This document shows positions 1-8,409 of a DNA stretch of 38,950 nt, piece after piece. Made by a program: the position numbers and the translations under genes. The notes under the pieces are model-generated. The model had not been told where the DNA came from. It searched no databases and saw nothing but the letters and a program-made list of their open reading frames with translations. This stretch comes from Sphingobacteriales bacterium UTBCD1 (GTDB taxonomy: Bacteria; Bacteroidota; Bacteroidia; Chitinophagales; Chitinophagaceae), in contig MWTC01000007.1 in NCBI GenBank assembly GCA_002066995.1, positions 1 to 38,950 on the forward strand. The letters run 5' to 3'. Within the stretch, counting starts at the first letter, position 1, and every line of letters begins with the position of its first letter.

Positions 1-440
<440 letters not shown>

Positions 441-571
441 ATTTTTTTCTTTAGATACTGTCTAACAATCCCAATATGATCTTATTTCAGTTGATTTGTT
501 ATTAGTTGAACATTTGGTCTGGTTTTGCCAATCAATCTGCATCAACTAACTAACCAGTTAACTCAATGCTT

Positions 572-682
572 TATGGTGGTTTTACAGAGGGTGTTCACCT
601 CTTCCCATACCGAACAGAGAAGTTAAGCCCCTCATGGCCGATGGTACTGTACCACAATACGGGAGAGTAGGTAGCTGCCATA
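572..682 (+). rRNA. rrf: 5S ribosomal RNA
   Basis: A complete 5S gene of about 111 nt. The 5' end tatggtggt pairs with the 3' end gctgccata to form helix I. The conserved internal segments ttcccataccgaacagagaag and gccgatggtactg are present. It lies 131 nt after the 23S gene in the same direction, as in a standard rrn operon. The exact ends are inferred from the helix I pairing. Confidence 0.95.
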
Positions 683-691
683 TTTATTATT

Positions 692-723
692 AAGCCCTTC
701 AGATTTTTCCGGAGGGCTTTTTT
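692..723 (+). terminator. Intrinsic terminator of the rRNA operon
   Basis: A 9-bp stem (aagcccttc 692-700 with ggagggctt 711-719, one G-U pair) and a 10-nt loop are followed by a T run to 723. It starts 10 nt after the 5S gene and closes the rrn transcript. This is a textbook rho-independent terminator. Confidence 0.9.
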
Positions 724-838
724 ATGCCCGGTTGCCAGATAAGCTTCATCAGGATATCGTATTCTTTCCCAAGCCGATCCGCCGATAAGGCTATGTATCT
801 CCTGGCTGATGGTAATGCATTGCCGGAATATTATTTTT

Positions 839-2566
839 TTATTCTACAATTCTGAATACCGGATACCGGTTACTCACCGGTTCGAAGTATGGTGAATTCT
901 GGAAAACAAAATTCAGTTGCGCATTAGCGCTTTTTGCAAATGAAGAGTCGCTTGCTCTTCTCTCATCGAGCTTTGCCTTTAACTCAGGATTTTTTTTCAG
1001 ATATTCAGCAGCAATATCTTCAAAAGAATAGCCGGCAAAACCTTCTTTCTGCCCGAGTATTGCATCAAAAAAATTCCAGGCAAAATAAGAATCTTCAGCC
1101 TGTGGTTCCAGTGTTTCAATAAGGAAACGGTTGGCATCCTGGTTCATCGGGATGTAATAGTCTCCTTTCCGGAAATTCATTTTCTGTTTACTTACGGCAA
1201 TTTTTACATTGTTGTTCAGATGATGATTTTCATATTGTCTCGGTGACGATTTGTAATCATCAATGTGATAGACCAGAACTTCGATTGCAGTATCTTTTTG
1301 CAGGGGGATCATTTGTACTTTATTAAGTTTGAGAAGATCGATCACTTTCCACCATCCCTGCGGAATTACATAGGCTGTGGGCTTTTGCAGTGTGTTTGTA
1401 ACTTTATAGTAGTTATAAAACGGAACCTGCTTTTCGAAAGGCTTATTTCGGTCATAATATAATCTTGGTAAACCGGAAACGTCGCTCAGTTTTTTCTCCG
1501 CTGCATAACCTTTGTAAGTAATTGTTGCAAACTGCGATTTATCCAGCGTCCAACTGACCGGAAATTCGGCCTGGGCCTTTTCTGCCTGAATGGTCTGTTG
1601 TTTCAAGGCTTTCATTTTTTCTCCATTCTTTTCTGTAAAGGCAATAAAACATTGCATGATAGCATAGGTAGCTTTTACCCGCTGATCATATGGTTTCAGC
1701 ATATGTGATTCGGGAACAAATGCGAATGTGTGCCACAATGTGGCATAACCACTACTATACCTCGGGCTATCCCAATATTCTGACCAGCCTGTTTCCGGGG
1801 TGTCACCGAAAGCATTAACGTATGGAACAAGGTCATACCCTTTTTGTTTCATCAAAGCATATATTCCCGGTTCGAATTCTTTGTTCATGTATTCACCCAT
1901 TGCACCTCCTAATTTGTTGTGCTGCGATACAAGCAATGTCATCACATGTTGATAATCGGCTCCATCGCTTACATGATTGTCTATAAAAACGATAGGGTCA
2001 AGCAAATGAAATATTTCTGCAAATGATCTTGCTTCTTTTGAGTCTGATTTGATAAAATCACGGTTCAGGTCAAGATTTTGCGAATTGCCACGAAATCCTT
2101 TTTCTTCCGGCCCATTCTGATCTATGCGGTAATAAGGGCTTCGGTTCAGGCATCCACCGATATTATAAACAGGGATTATGGCCAGTACAATATCATCAGG
2201 GATCTTGTATTTATTGATCACAATATCACGCACCATCAGCATGCTTGCATCAATACCATCCGGCTCGCCGGGATGAATTCCATTTATGATAAAGATGATC
2301 TTTCTGTTTTTTTTGTGAATGCTTTGAAAATTATAGTCACCATCATTGGAAACCATTACCAGATTCAACGGGAAGCCTGCATCACTCGGGCCCATGGTCA
2401 GCATTTTGACTTTGTTGGAAATCTGATCAAGTTTTTTCCACCAGTCAACGATTTCAAAATAAGCGGGGGATTGTTTGCCTCCGGATTGTTCAAACCTGGT
2501 TGTAATTTTCTGGCTATAAACCGAAATGGAAAGTAAAAGGATGATGAAGGGGAATAATTTTTTCAT
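839..2566 (-). CDS. Exported M14-family zinc carboxypeptidase
   Basis: A predicted secreted metallopeptidase of 575 aa that would cleave C-terminal residues from peptides or related substrates in the periplasm. I place the start at 2566 because the reading there begins with a clean signal peptide (MKKLFPFIILLLSISVYSQ). The longer open frame up to 2623 would run through the rpsT terminator. The M14 zinc motif H98-x-x-E101 (GIHPGEPDG) is present. So are N168-R169-D170, the third zinc ligand H198 (DNHVSDG), and a likely catalytic E286 in FVPESHMLKPYDQRV. The ~250 residues after the catalytic part have no assignment I recognise. The gene follows rpsT on the same strand but beyond its terminator, so it probably has its own promoter. 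Family membership is firm; the substrate is unknown. Confidence 0.88.
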   Translation of the reverse strand: MKKLFPFIILLLSISVYSQKITTRFEQSGGKQSPAYFEIVDWWKKLDQISNKVKMLTMGPSDAGFPLNLVMVSNDGDYNFQSIHKKNRKIIFIINGIHPGEPDGIDASMLMVRDIVINKYKIPDDIVLAIIPVYNIGGCLNRSPYYRIDQNGPEEKGFRGNSQNLDLNRDFIKSDSKEARSFAEIFHLLDPIVFIDNHVSDGADYQHVMTLLVSQHNKLGGAMGEYMNKEFEPGIYALMKQKGYDLVPYVNAFGDTPETGWSEYWDSPRYSSGYATLWHTFAFVPESHMLKPYDQRVKATYAIMQCFIAFTEKNGEKMKALKQQTIQAEKAQAEFPVSWTLDKSQFATITYKGYAAEKKLSDVSGLPRLYYDRNKPFEKQVPFYNYYKVTNTLQKPTAYVIPQGWWKVIDLLKLNKVQMIPLQKDTAIEVLVYHIDDYKSSPRQYENHHLNNNVKIAVSKQKMNFRKGDYYIPMNQDANRFLIETLEPQAEDSYFAWNFFDAILGQKEGFAGYSFEDIAAEYLKKNPELKAKLDERRASDSSFAKSANAQLNFVFQNSPYFEPVSNRYPVFRIVE

Positions 2567-2583
2567 ATTTGAATATTGAACTC

Positions 2584-2621
2584 TAAAAATAAGAAAGGCA
2601 TTCCGTTTCAGAATGCCTTTC
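2584..2621 (-). terminator. Intrinsic terminator of rpsT
   Basis: A perfect 11-bp inverted repeat (gaaaggcattc 2593-2603, gaatgcctttc 2611-2621, 7-nt loop). Read on the minus strand it is followed by a T-rich run (2592 down to 2584). It lies 21 nt past the rpsT stop and separates rpsT from the peptidase gene. Confidence 0.88.
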
Positions 2622-2641
2622 AAATAAATTATGATAAAAAA

Positions 2642-2893
2642 TTATTTGCCTGCAACTTTTTTCTTAGTCAGCTTGCTTTTCATATTAGCCGCTTTGTTTT
2701 TGTGAATGATCCCCTTTTTTGCCAGCTTATCAATCATACTGATCACTTCGGGGAGCTTCTTTGCTGCATCTTCAGTGCCTGCTTTTTTCAGATCACGGAT
2801 AGCATTACGAGTTGTTTTTCCGTAATATTTATTTCTTTCACGGCGTTTGGCAGCCTGCCTTACATCTTTTTGTGTAGCGCTATGATTAGCCAT
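2642..2893 (-). CDS. rpsT: 30S ribosomal protein S20
   Basis: An 83-residue, very basic helical protein with the S20 pattern: MANHSATQKDVRQ at the start, RRERNKYYGKTTRNAIRDL, then K-rich helices ending in LTKKKVAGK. S20 binds the 5' domain of 16S rRNA early in 30S assembly. The length is normal for the family (about 85). It is monocistronic, with an intrinsic terminator directly behind it. Its presumed leader, between 2894 and about 2975, contains a 17-bp tandem repeat with hairpin potential. That repeat could be regulatory, although nothing shows this directly. Confidence 0.96.
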   Translation of the reverse strand: MANHSATQKDVRQAAKRRERNKYYGKTTRNAIRDLKKAGTEDAAKKLPEVISMIDKLAKKGIIHKNKAANMKSKLTKKKVAGK

Positions 2894-2916
2894 TTAAAAT
2901 AAGTTTTTAAGGATGG

Positions 2917-2973
2917 CCCGTTTGACCGGGCGGATAAAAATAGTTTTAAATTTTCTCCCGTTTGACCGGGCGG
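2917..2973. repeat. Pair of 17-bp direct repeats upstream of rpsT
   Basis: The same 17 bp (cccgtttgaccgggcgg) occurs at 2917-2933 and 2957-2973, start to start 40 bp. Each unit can fold into a 4-bp CCCG/CGGG hairpin. Both are far more GC-rich than the surrounding DNA. They lie in the 270-bp divergent region between rpsT (minus) and sucA (plus), 24 and 64 bp before the rpsT start. Confidence 0.85.
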
Positions 2974-3008
2974 GCAAAGGTAAGGCAGCAGGGCTAAACT
3001 CTGAAATT

Positions 3009-3016
3009 TAGATTTG
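3009..3016 (+). promoter_or_regulatory. Possible Bacteroidota -7 box before sucA
   Basis: The octamer tagatttg fits the Bacteroidota -7 consensus TAnnTTTG and lies 148 nt before the sucA start. I found no -33 TTG element at the usual 19-21 bp spacing, so this is only a candidate. Confidence 0.22.
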
Positions 3017-3163
3017 AAAATTTATTATCGGAAAGAAGCTTTCTTTCCTGGAACAGGGGATTAAAAAGCGGTAAATGCAGGTATTCCGGCTATTTTCAGC
3101 AATTAGCATATTTTAAACGATATTTGCATCTGAAAAACCGGTCTTTTCCGTGTTGAAAATGTA

Positions 3164-5920
3164 ATGAAAGATTTTACATATATCACTAATTCATCCCCGG
3201 CTTTTATTGAAAATATGTACCGGGATTTTGCTAAGGATCCCGCTGCAGTTGATCCGGAGTTTCGTAAGTTTTTCGAGGGCTTTGATTTTGCAGTCAGTTC
3301 TACTGCCACTAATGGCCATGCAGTAACAGAAATGTCAGCACCGGTTCAACTTGTTCTATCCGATGCTGCTCAGCTCACAAGAGAATTTGCAGTGTATAAC
3401 CTGATATTGGGATACCGTAGAAAAGGCCATTTGATTGCAGATACAAACCCGATCCGGAAAAGGAAAGACAGAGGGGCTAACCTGGAATTGAAATATTTCG
3501 GATTAAGCGAAAGTGATCTGAATACAGAATTTGAATCAGGTAAGTTTCTTGGATTGGGAAGAACCACCCTTAAACAAATTCTTGATCATCTGACCAAGTG
3601 TTATGCAAGTCATGTAGGTGTCGAATATGATTCTTTATTCACCCAGGAACGGGTAGACTGGCTGGAGCATGAAGTGGAAACAACTCTTCATCAGCCATTT
3701 TCGCTGCCACAGCGCCGGCATATCCTGGAAAAATTAAACCAGGGGGTAATCTTTGAAAAATTCCTCCACACAAAGTTTGTAGGGCAAAAAAGGTTTTCAC
3801 TGGAGGGAGGTGAGACAACTATTGCAGCATTGGATACGATCATCAATGTTGCTTCTGAAAATGATGTGCAGGAGGTTGTAATCGGGATAGCGCATCGCGG
3901 CAGGCTGAATGTATTGGCAAATATCATGGGTAAAACTTATGAACAAATATTTAGTGAATTTGAAGCAGTACTCAAGCCGGATCAAACTATGGGGAGCGGC
4001 GATGTAAAGTATCATATGGGTTACGGAAGCGAGTTGACAGCCCGAAACGGTAAAACGATCCACCTGAAACTTATGCCTAATCCGTCACACCTTGAGTCGG
4101 TGGATCCTGTTGTTATCGGATTTTCAAGAGCGAAAGCTGATGTGATGTACCACAGTGATTTTGATAAGATCCTCCCTATCCTGATACATGGCGATTCATC
4201 ACTTGCGGGTCAGGGTATCGTTTACGAAGTACTTCAAATGAGTGGTTTGGATGGATATTACAGCGGCGGAACGATCCATTTTGTGATCAACAACCAAATT
4301 GGTTTTACCACTGATTTTGATGATGCCCGTTCATCGGATTATTGCACCTCTTTTGCTGCAACTATTCAGGCACCTGTATTGCACGTAAACGGTGATGACC
4401 CTGAAGCAGTAGTGCGTTGTGTAGAAATTGCAACCCGATACCGGCAGAAGTTCAATTCAGATATATTTGTGGATATGGTATGTTATCGCAGGCACGGACA
4501 TAATGAAGGTGATGATCCTAAATTCACTCAGCCACGTTTATATGAGTTGATTGACAAACACCCGAATCCACGGGAAGTTTATGTAAAATATTTATTGGAA
4601 AACGGAGAACTGGATGCACAGGATCTTGCAAAGGAAATGGAAAAAAAATTCTGGAATGATCTTCAGGAGCGGCTCGATGATGTAAAACAAAATCCACTGC
4701 CTTATCATTATCAGCCTCCGGAAATCTGGTGGAAGAGTTTACGAAAAGCAACCTCACAGGATTTTGAGCAATCACCTGTAACGGCAATCAGTAATGAAAA
4801 TTTCAAAACTGTATTTGATGCGATTATGAAATGGCCTGATGATTTCAAGCCATTGCGTAAGATTGAAAAGATATTGCACGATAAATTGCACCTGTTTGAA
4901 ACAGAACATAAAGTAGATTGGGCAACAGCTGAATTGCTTGCGTATGGGAGTTTACTGTTGGAAGGAAAGGATGTCCGGATGAGTGGACAGGATGTAATGC
5001 GGGGAACTTTTTCCCATCGTCATGCTATTCTCCGGGATGAAAATACAGACCAGGCGTATAACCGATTGAGCAGTGTTCCCGGTGCAAAAGGGAAATTCAG
5101 AATTTATAATTCGTTGCTGAGCGAATACGGAGTGCTGGGATTTGAATACGGATATGCATTAGCTAATCCGAATGCGCTGGTGCTTTGGGAAGCCCAGTTT
5201 GGCGATTTTGCCAATGAAGCTCAGGTAATGATGGACCAGTATATTTCTGCCGGAGAACAGAAATGGAACAGGATGAATGGGGTTGTTCTGTTATTACCTC
5301 ACGGATACGAAGGGCAAGGACCTGAACACAGCAGTGGCAGGATGGAGCGTTTTTTACAAATGTGTGCAGAATTGAACCTGGTGGTTACCAATATTACGAC
5401 CGCATCAAATTTCTTTCATGGGCTGAGACGACAGGTGATCTGGCCTTTCCGTAAGCCACTCATCAATTTTTCTCCAAAAGCTAATCTCCGACACCCGGGG
5501 TCTTATTCTTTGATGGAAGAATTTACCCATGGTAAGTTCAACGAAGTGATCGATGATGGTTCTGTTGATGCTGCAAAAGTGAAAAAGCTTTTGTTCTGCA
5601 GCGGTAAAATTTATTTTGATCTGGAGCAACGCCGGCAAAAAGACAAGCGATCTGACATTGCGTTGATACGTGTAGAACAATTGTACCCATTGCCAGCAAC
5701 ACAATTAGAGCAACTGTACAGGAAATACAGTAAGGCAATGTGGTTTTGGGTGCAGGAAGAACCATTAAATATGGGTGCGGCTTCTTTTTTACAAATGAAC
5801 CTGAAAAGTATTAATTATGGAGTGATCAGCCGGCAACCTTCTGCTTCCACTGCTACTGGTTATGCCAAGGTGCATGCACAGGAACAGGCAGAGATCATTG
5901 AAACAGCATTTACAATATAA
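3164..5920 (+). CDS. sucA: 2-oxoglutarate dehydrogenase E1 component
   Basis: The thiamine-diphosphate-dependent E1 subunit of the 2-oxoglutarate dehydrogenase complex (TCA cycle), which decarboxylates 2-oxoglutarate and succinylates the E2 lipoyl group. At 918 aa it has the usual length. The N-terminal helix typical of this E1 (SPAFIENMYRDF ... DPEFRKFFEGF, residues 11-40) is present. Further motifs are AHRGRLNVL (H244, R245), the cofactor site GDSSLAGQG (343-351) with NNQIGFTT (376-383), and RRHGHNEGDDP. The C-terminal transketolase-like half contains the substrate-cleft segment GQDVMRGTFSHRHA and HGYEGQGPEHSSGR. sucB follows after 53 bp on the same strand, so the two form an operon. No lipoamide dehydrogenase (E3) gene is in the window. 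Confidence 0.97.
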   Translation: MKDFTYITNSSPAFIENMYRDFAKDPAAVDPEFRKFFEGFDFAVSSTATNGHAVTEMSAPVQLVLSDAAQLTREFAVYNLILGYRRKGHLIADTNPIRKRKDRGANLELKYFGLSESDLNTEFESGKFLGLGRTTLKQILDHLTKCYASHVGVEYDSLFTQERVDWLEHEVETTLHQPFSLPQRRHILEKLNQGVIFEKFLHTKFVGQKRFSLEGGETTIAALDTIINVASENDVQEVVIGIAHRGRLNVLANIMGKTYEQIFSEFEAVLKPDQTMGSGDVKYHMGYGSELTARNGKTIHLKLMPNPSHLESVDPVVIGFSRAKADVMYHSDFDKILPILIHGDSSLAGQGIVYEVLQMSGLDGYYSGGTIHFVINNQIGFTTDFDDARSSDYCTSFAATIQAPVLHVNGDDPEAVVRCVEIATRYRQKFNSDIFVDMVCYRRHGHNEGDDPKFTQPRLYELIDKHPNPREVYVKYLLENGELDAQDLAKEMEKKFWNDLQERLDDVKQNPLPYHYQPPEIWWKSLRKATSQDFEQSPVTAISNENFKTVFDAIMKWPDDFKPLRKIEKILHDKLHLFETEHKVDWATAELLAYGSLLLEGKDVRMSGQDVMRGTFSHRHAILRDENTDQAYNRLSSVPGAKGKFRIYNSLLSEYGVLGFEYGYALANPNALVLWEAQFGDFANEAQVMMDQYISAGEQKWNRMNGVVLLLPHGYEGQGPEHSSGRMERFLQMCAELNLVVTNITTASNFFHGLRRQVIWPFRKPLINFSPKANLRHPGSYSLMEEFTHGKFNEVIDDGSVDAAKVKKLLFCSGKIYFDLEQRRQKDKRSDIALIRVEQLYPLPATQLEQLYRKYSKAMWFWVQEEPLNMGAASFLQMNLKSINYGVISRQPSASTATGYAKVHAQEQAEIIETAFTI

Positions 5921-5973
5921 TCTTTTTCTGATTTGCCAAAAAGCAGAGAGGAGAACACAAAGAATTTAGTTCT

Positions 5974-7209
5974 ATGATTGATATAAAAGTTCCAACAGTA
6001 GGAGAATCCATCAGCGAAGTAACTTTATTGCAATGGGTAAAAAAAGATGGCGATTATGTAGAGCGGGATGAAGTGATCGCAGAATTGGAAAGTGAAAAAG
6101 CAACTTTTGAAGTAAATGCAGAAGAAGCAGGTGTACTGAAGGCAAAAGTTAAAGAAGGCGATACACTTAAAGTAGGCGATGTGCTGGCATCTATAGATGA
6201 AACAGCCACTAAACCTGCATCTGTTACGCCGCCTCCTGTTGATAAAAAGGAAGAAAAGAAAAAGAAAGCAGAAAAGCCGGTTGTTGTTGAAGAAAAACCC
6301 CAGGCCCCAGCTTCAGAACCAACTGTGAAAGCTACTCCTGTAGCTTCTGCTATTATCATGGACAGGCATGTGGATGCTTCTTCCATTGCCCCGACAGGTG
6401 CTGGAGGAAAAATATTGAAAGATGATGTTCTTGCTGCTTTGGCGAATCCGGGAAAAGTTACGGGGGGTAAAGCTCTGTTTGGCCGTGAGGAACGTAAAGA
6501 GAAAATGAGCCAGTTGCGAAAAACCATTTCGCGGAGGCTGGTAGAGGCAAAAAACTCTACTGCCATGCTCACAACTTTTAATGACGCTGACATGAGCCGT
6601 ATTATGGAGATCAGGAGCAAATACAAAGAGAAATTCAAAGAGGCACATGGAGTAGGGTTGGGATTCATGAGTTTTTTTGCAAAAGCCTGTTGTATCGCTT
6701 TGCAGGAATGGCCTACAGTGAATGCATACATTGACGGTGATCAGCTTATTTATCATGACTATTGTGATATTTCCATTGCGGTTTCAACTCCAAGAGGTTT
6801 GACTGTTCCTGTAATCCGGAATGCGGAAAGCCTGAGTATGGCAGATATAGAAAAGAAAGTTATCGAACTTGCAACCAAAGCAAGAGATAATAAATTAACT
6901 CTTGATGATCTGCAGGGAGGAACTTTCACCATTACCAACGGTGGTGTCTTCGGATCTCTGATGAGTACCCCGATCATCAATCTTCCTCAAAGCGCCATTC
7001 TTGGAATGCATAAGATTCAGGAACGCCCGGTTGTTATAAATGGGCAGGTCGTTGCCCGGCCTATGATGTACCTGGCATTAAGTTATGATCACAGGATCAT
7101 TGATGGCAGGGAATCAGTGAGTTTTCTGGTAAGAGTAAAAGAGTTACTGGAAAATCCTGAACAATTATTGATCGGGAAAGATCCTGTAAAAACTTTGCTG
7201 GAATTGTAA
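5974..7209 (+). CDS. sucB: 2-oxoglutarate dehydrogenase E2, dihydrolipoyl succinyltransferase
   Basis: The E2 core enzyme of the 2-oxoglutarate dehydrogenase complex; it transfers the succinyl group from lipoate to CoA. The 411 aa fall into three parts. An N-terminal lipoyl domain spans 1-77, with the lipoylated lysine at K42 in [14 protein letters not shown]-rich linker leads to a peripheral subunit-binding domain (about 125-160, [19 protein letters not shown]). The catalytic acyltransferase domain (about 180-411) carries the active-site motif [15 protein letters not shown] near the C-terminus. The gene follows sucA and has a purine-rich stretch (agagaggag) about 20 nt before the start. The product fits succinyltransferase better than acetyltransferase because of the single lipoyl domain and the sucA partner. 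Confidence 0.95.
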   Translation: MIDIKVPTVGESISEVTLLQWVKKDGDYVERDEVIAELESEKATFEVNAEEAGVLKAKVKEGDTLKVGDVLASIDETATKPASVTPPPVDKKEEKKKKAEKPVVVEEKPQAPASEPTVKATPVASAIIMDRHVDASSIAPTGAGGKILKDDVLAALANPGKVTGGKALFGREERKEKMSQLRKTISRRLVEAKNSTAMLTTFNDADMSRIMEIRSKYKEKFKEAHGVGLGFMSFFAKACCIALQEWPTVNAYIDGDQLIYHDYCDISIAVSTPRGLTVPVIRNAESLSMADIEKKVIELATKARDNKLTLDDLQGGTFTITNGGVFGSLMSTPIINLPQSAILGMHKIQERPVVINGQVVARPMMYLALSYDHRIIDGRESVSFLVRVKELLENPEQLLIGKDPVKTLLEL

Positions 7210-7218
7210 GCCTCTACG

Positions 7219-8409
7219 GTGAGCCGCTTTCATTCATACCTGAATTCTGCTGCCAAGATCCTTTCCCTTTATAAGGGCAATGAACCATTTGCCTTATTCC
7301 TGAAAAAATACTTTGCACAGAATAAAAAATTCGGCGCTAAAGACCGGAAGCAGATCAATCAGCTGTGTTATGGTTATTTTCGGACAACTCCCCGATCACC
7401 AGAGAATGATAATATGATCCTTTCCGGGATTGAAGAAGAAATTTTACGGGGATTGTTTTTATGCTCCACTGAAAAAAATGATATACTTGATCAGCTAAGA
7501 CCCGGTTGGAATGAAATAGTGAATTTAAGCCCTAAAGAAAAAGAAGCTGTTCTTAATCCCCGGTATTCTTTTTCTCAAATTTTTCCGTGGAAAGATGAAT
7601 TGAGCAATGGAATTGATTATGAAAAATTCTGTGAATCTTTTTTGATTCAACCTGATCTGTTTCTGCGCATACGCCCCGGATTTGCGCAAGCTGTAACGAA
7701 AAAACTGGAGGATGCAGGGATCAGGTTTGAGATCATATCTGATTCATGTTTCGCATTAGCCAATACTACAAAGATCGTTTCTGTTATCGGGCTTGATAAA
7801 GAGGCGGTAGTTCAGGATTATAGTTCACAACAAACCGGGAGAATTATTCAGCTTGCAACTGGTAACGGGCGACCTGCTTCCTTCAGGGTTTGGGATTGCT
7901 GTGCAGGCAGCGGCGGCAAATCCATTATGTTGTACGATCTGAATCCAGGTATTCATCTCACTGTTTCAGATAAAAGGGAGAGTATTCTCATTAACCTGAG
8001 AAATAGATTTGATAAAGCGGGAATAAAAAATTATCAAAGCTTCATTGCTGACTTATCACGCCATTCAGAAATGGCCCGTAAAAATTTTGATCTCATCATT
8101 GCTGATGTGCCGTGTACCGGCAGCGGTACCTGGAGCCGTACCCCGGAACAGTTGTATTTTTTTGAACCGGGTGCGATCAATGAGTATGCAGTAGTTCAGA
8201 AAAAAATAGTTTTGTCTGTTGCCGGCAGCCTGAAACCGGGTGGTTATTTTGTTTATATTACCTGTTCTGTTTTTAAAAAAGAAAATGAGGAAGCTGCTGA
8301 TTTTATAAAATTGAATACGGGTATGCAACTGGTGAGAATGGAATTGCTAAAAGGTTTTGAAATGAAAGCTGATTCCATGTTTATTGCAATCTTCAGGAAG
8401 GCCTTATAA
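7219..8409 (+). CDS. RsmB/NOP2-family RNA (cytosine-5) methyltransferase
   Basis: A predicted SAM-dependent m5C methyltransferase acting on rRNA or tRNA. The 396 aa begin at a GTG codon (MSRFHSYLNSA). An N-terminal helical region (1-120) is followed by a Rossmann-like methyltransferase domain. Visible are the SAM loop WDCCAGSGGKS (225-235), motif IV DVPCTGSG with C299, and motif VI YITCS with C349. These two cysteines are the release and catalytic pair of the family. The gene starts 9 bp after the sucB stop, so it is probably co-transcribed with sucAB, an arrangement with no obvious metabolic logic. Its stop overlaps the end of the convergent protease gene by 6 bp. RsmB (16S C967) is the nearest well-known relative, but the target base cannot be told from sequence. 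Confidence 0.85.
   Translation: MSRFHSYLNSAAKILSLYKGNEPFALFLKKYFAQNKKFGAKDRKQINQLCYGYFRTTPRSPENDNMILSGIEEEILRGLFLCSTEKNDILDQLRPGWNEIVNLSPKEKEAVLNPRYSFSQIFPWKDELSNGIDYEKFCESFLIQPDLFLRIRPGFAQAVTKKLEDAGIRFEIISDSCFALANTTKIVSVIGLDKEAVVQDYSSQQTGRIIQLATGNGRPASFRVWDCCAGSGGKSIMLYDLNPGIHLTVSDKRESILINLRNRFDKAGIKNYQSFIADLSRHSEMARKNFDLIIADVPCTGSGTWSRTPEQLYFFEPGAINEYAVVQKKIVLSVAGSLKPGGYFVYITCSVFKKENEEAADFIKLNTGMQLVRMELLKGFEMKADSMFIAIFRKAL

Noticed and set aside
441-571. Possible tRNA in the 23S-5S spacer
   Set aside because: No cloverleaf, TTCGA-type T-loop or CCA end; it is simply an AT-rich spacer.
2567-2623. N-terminal extension of the M14 peptidase
   Set aside because: It would translate through the rpsT terminator hairpin and would bury the signal peptide; the ATG at 2566 is the natural start.
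6054-6731. 225-codon frame opposite sucB
   Set aside because: The translation is rich in S, T, A and F with no family pattern and mirrors the lipoyl/linker coding strand, so it is an antisense shadow.
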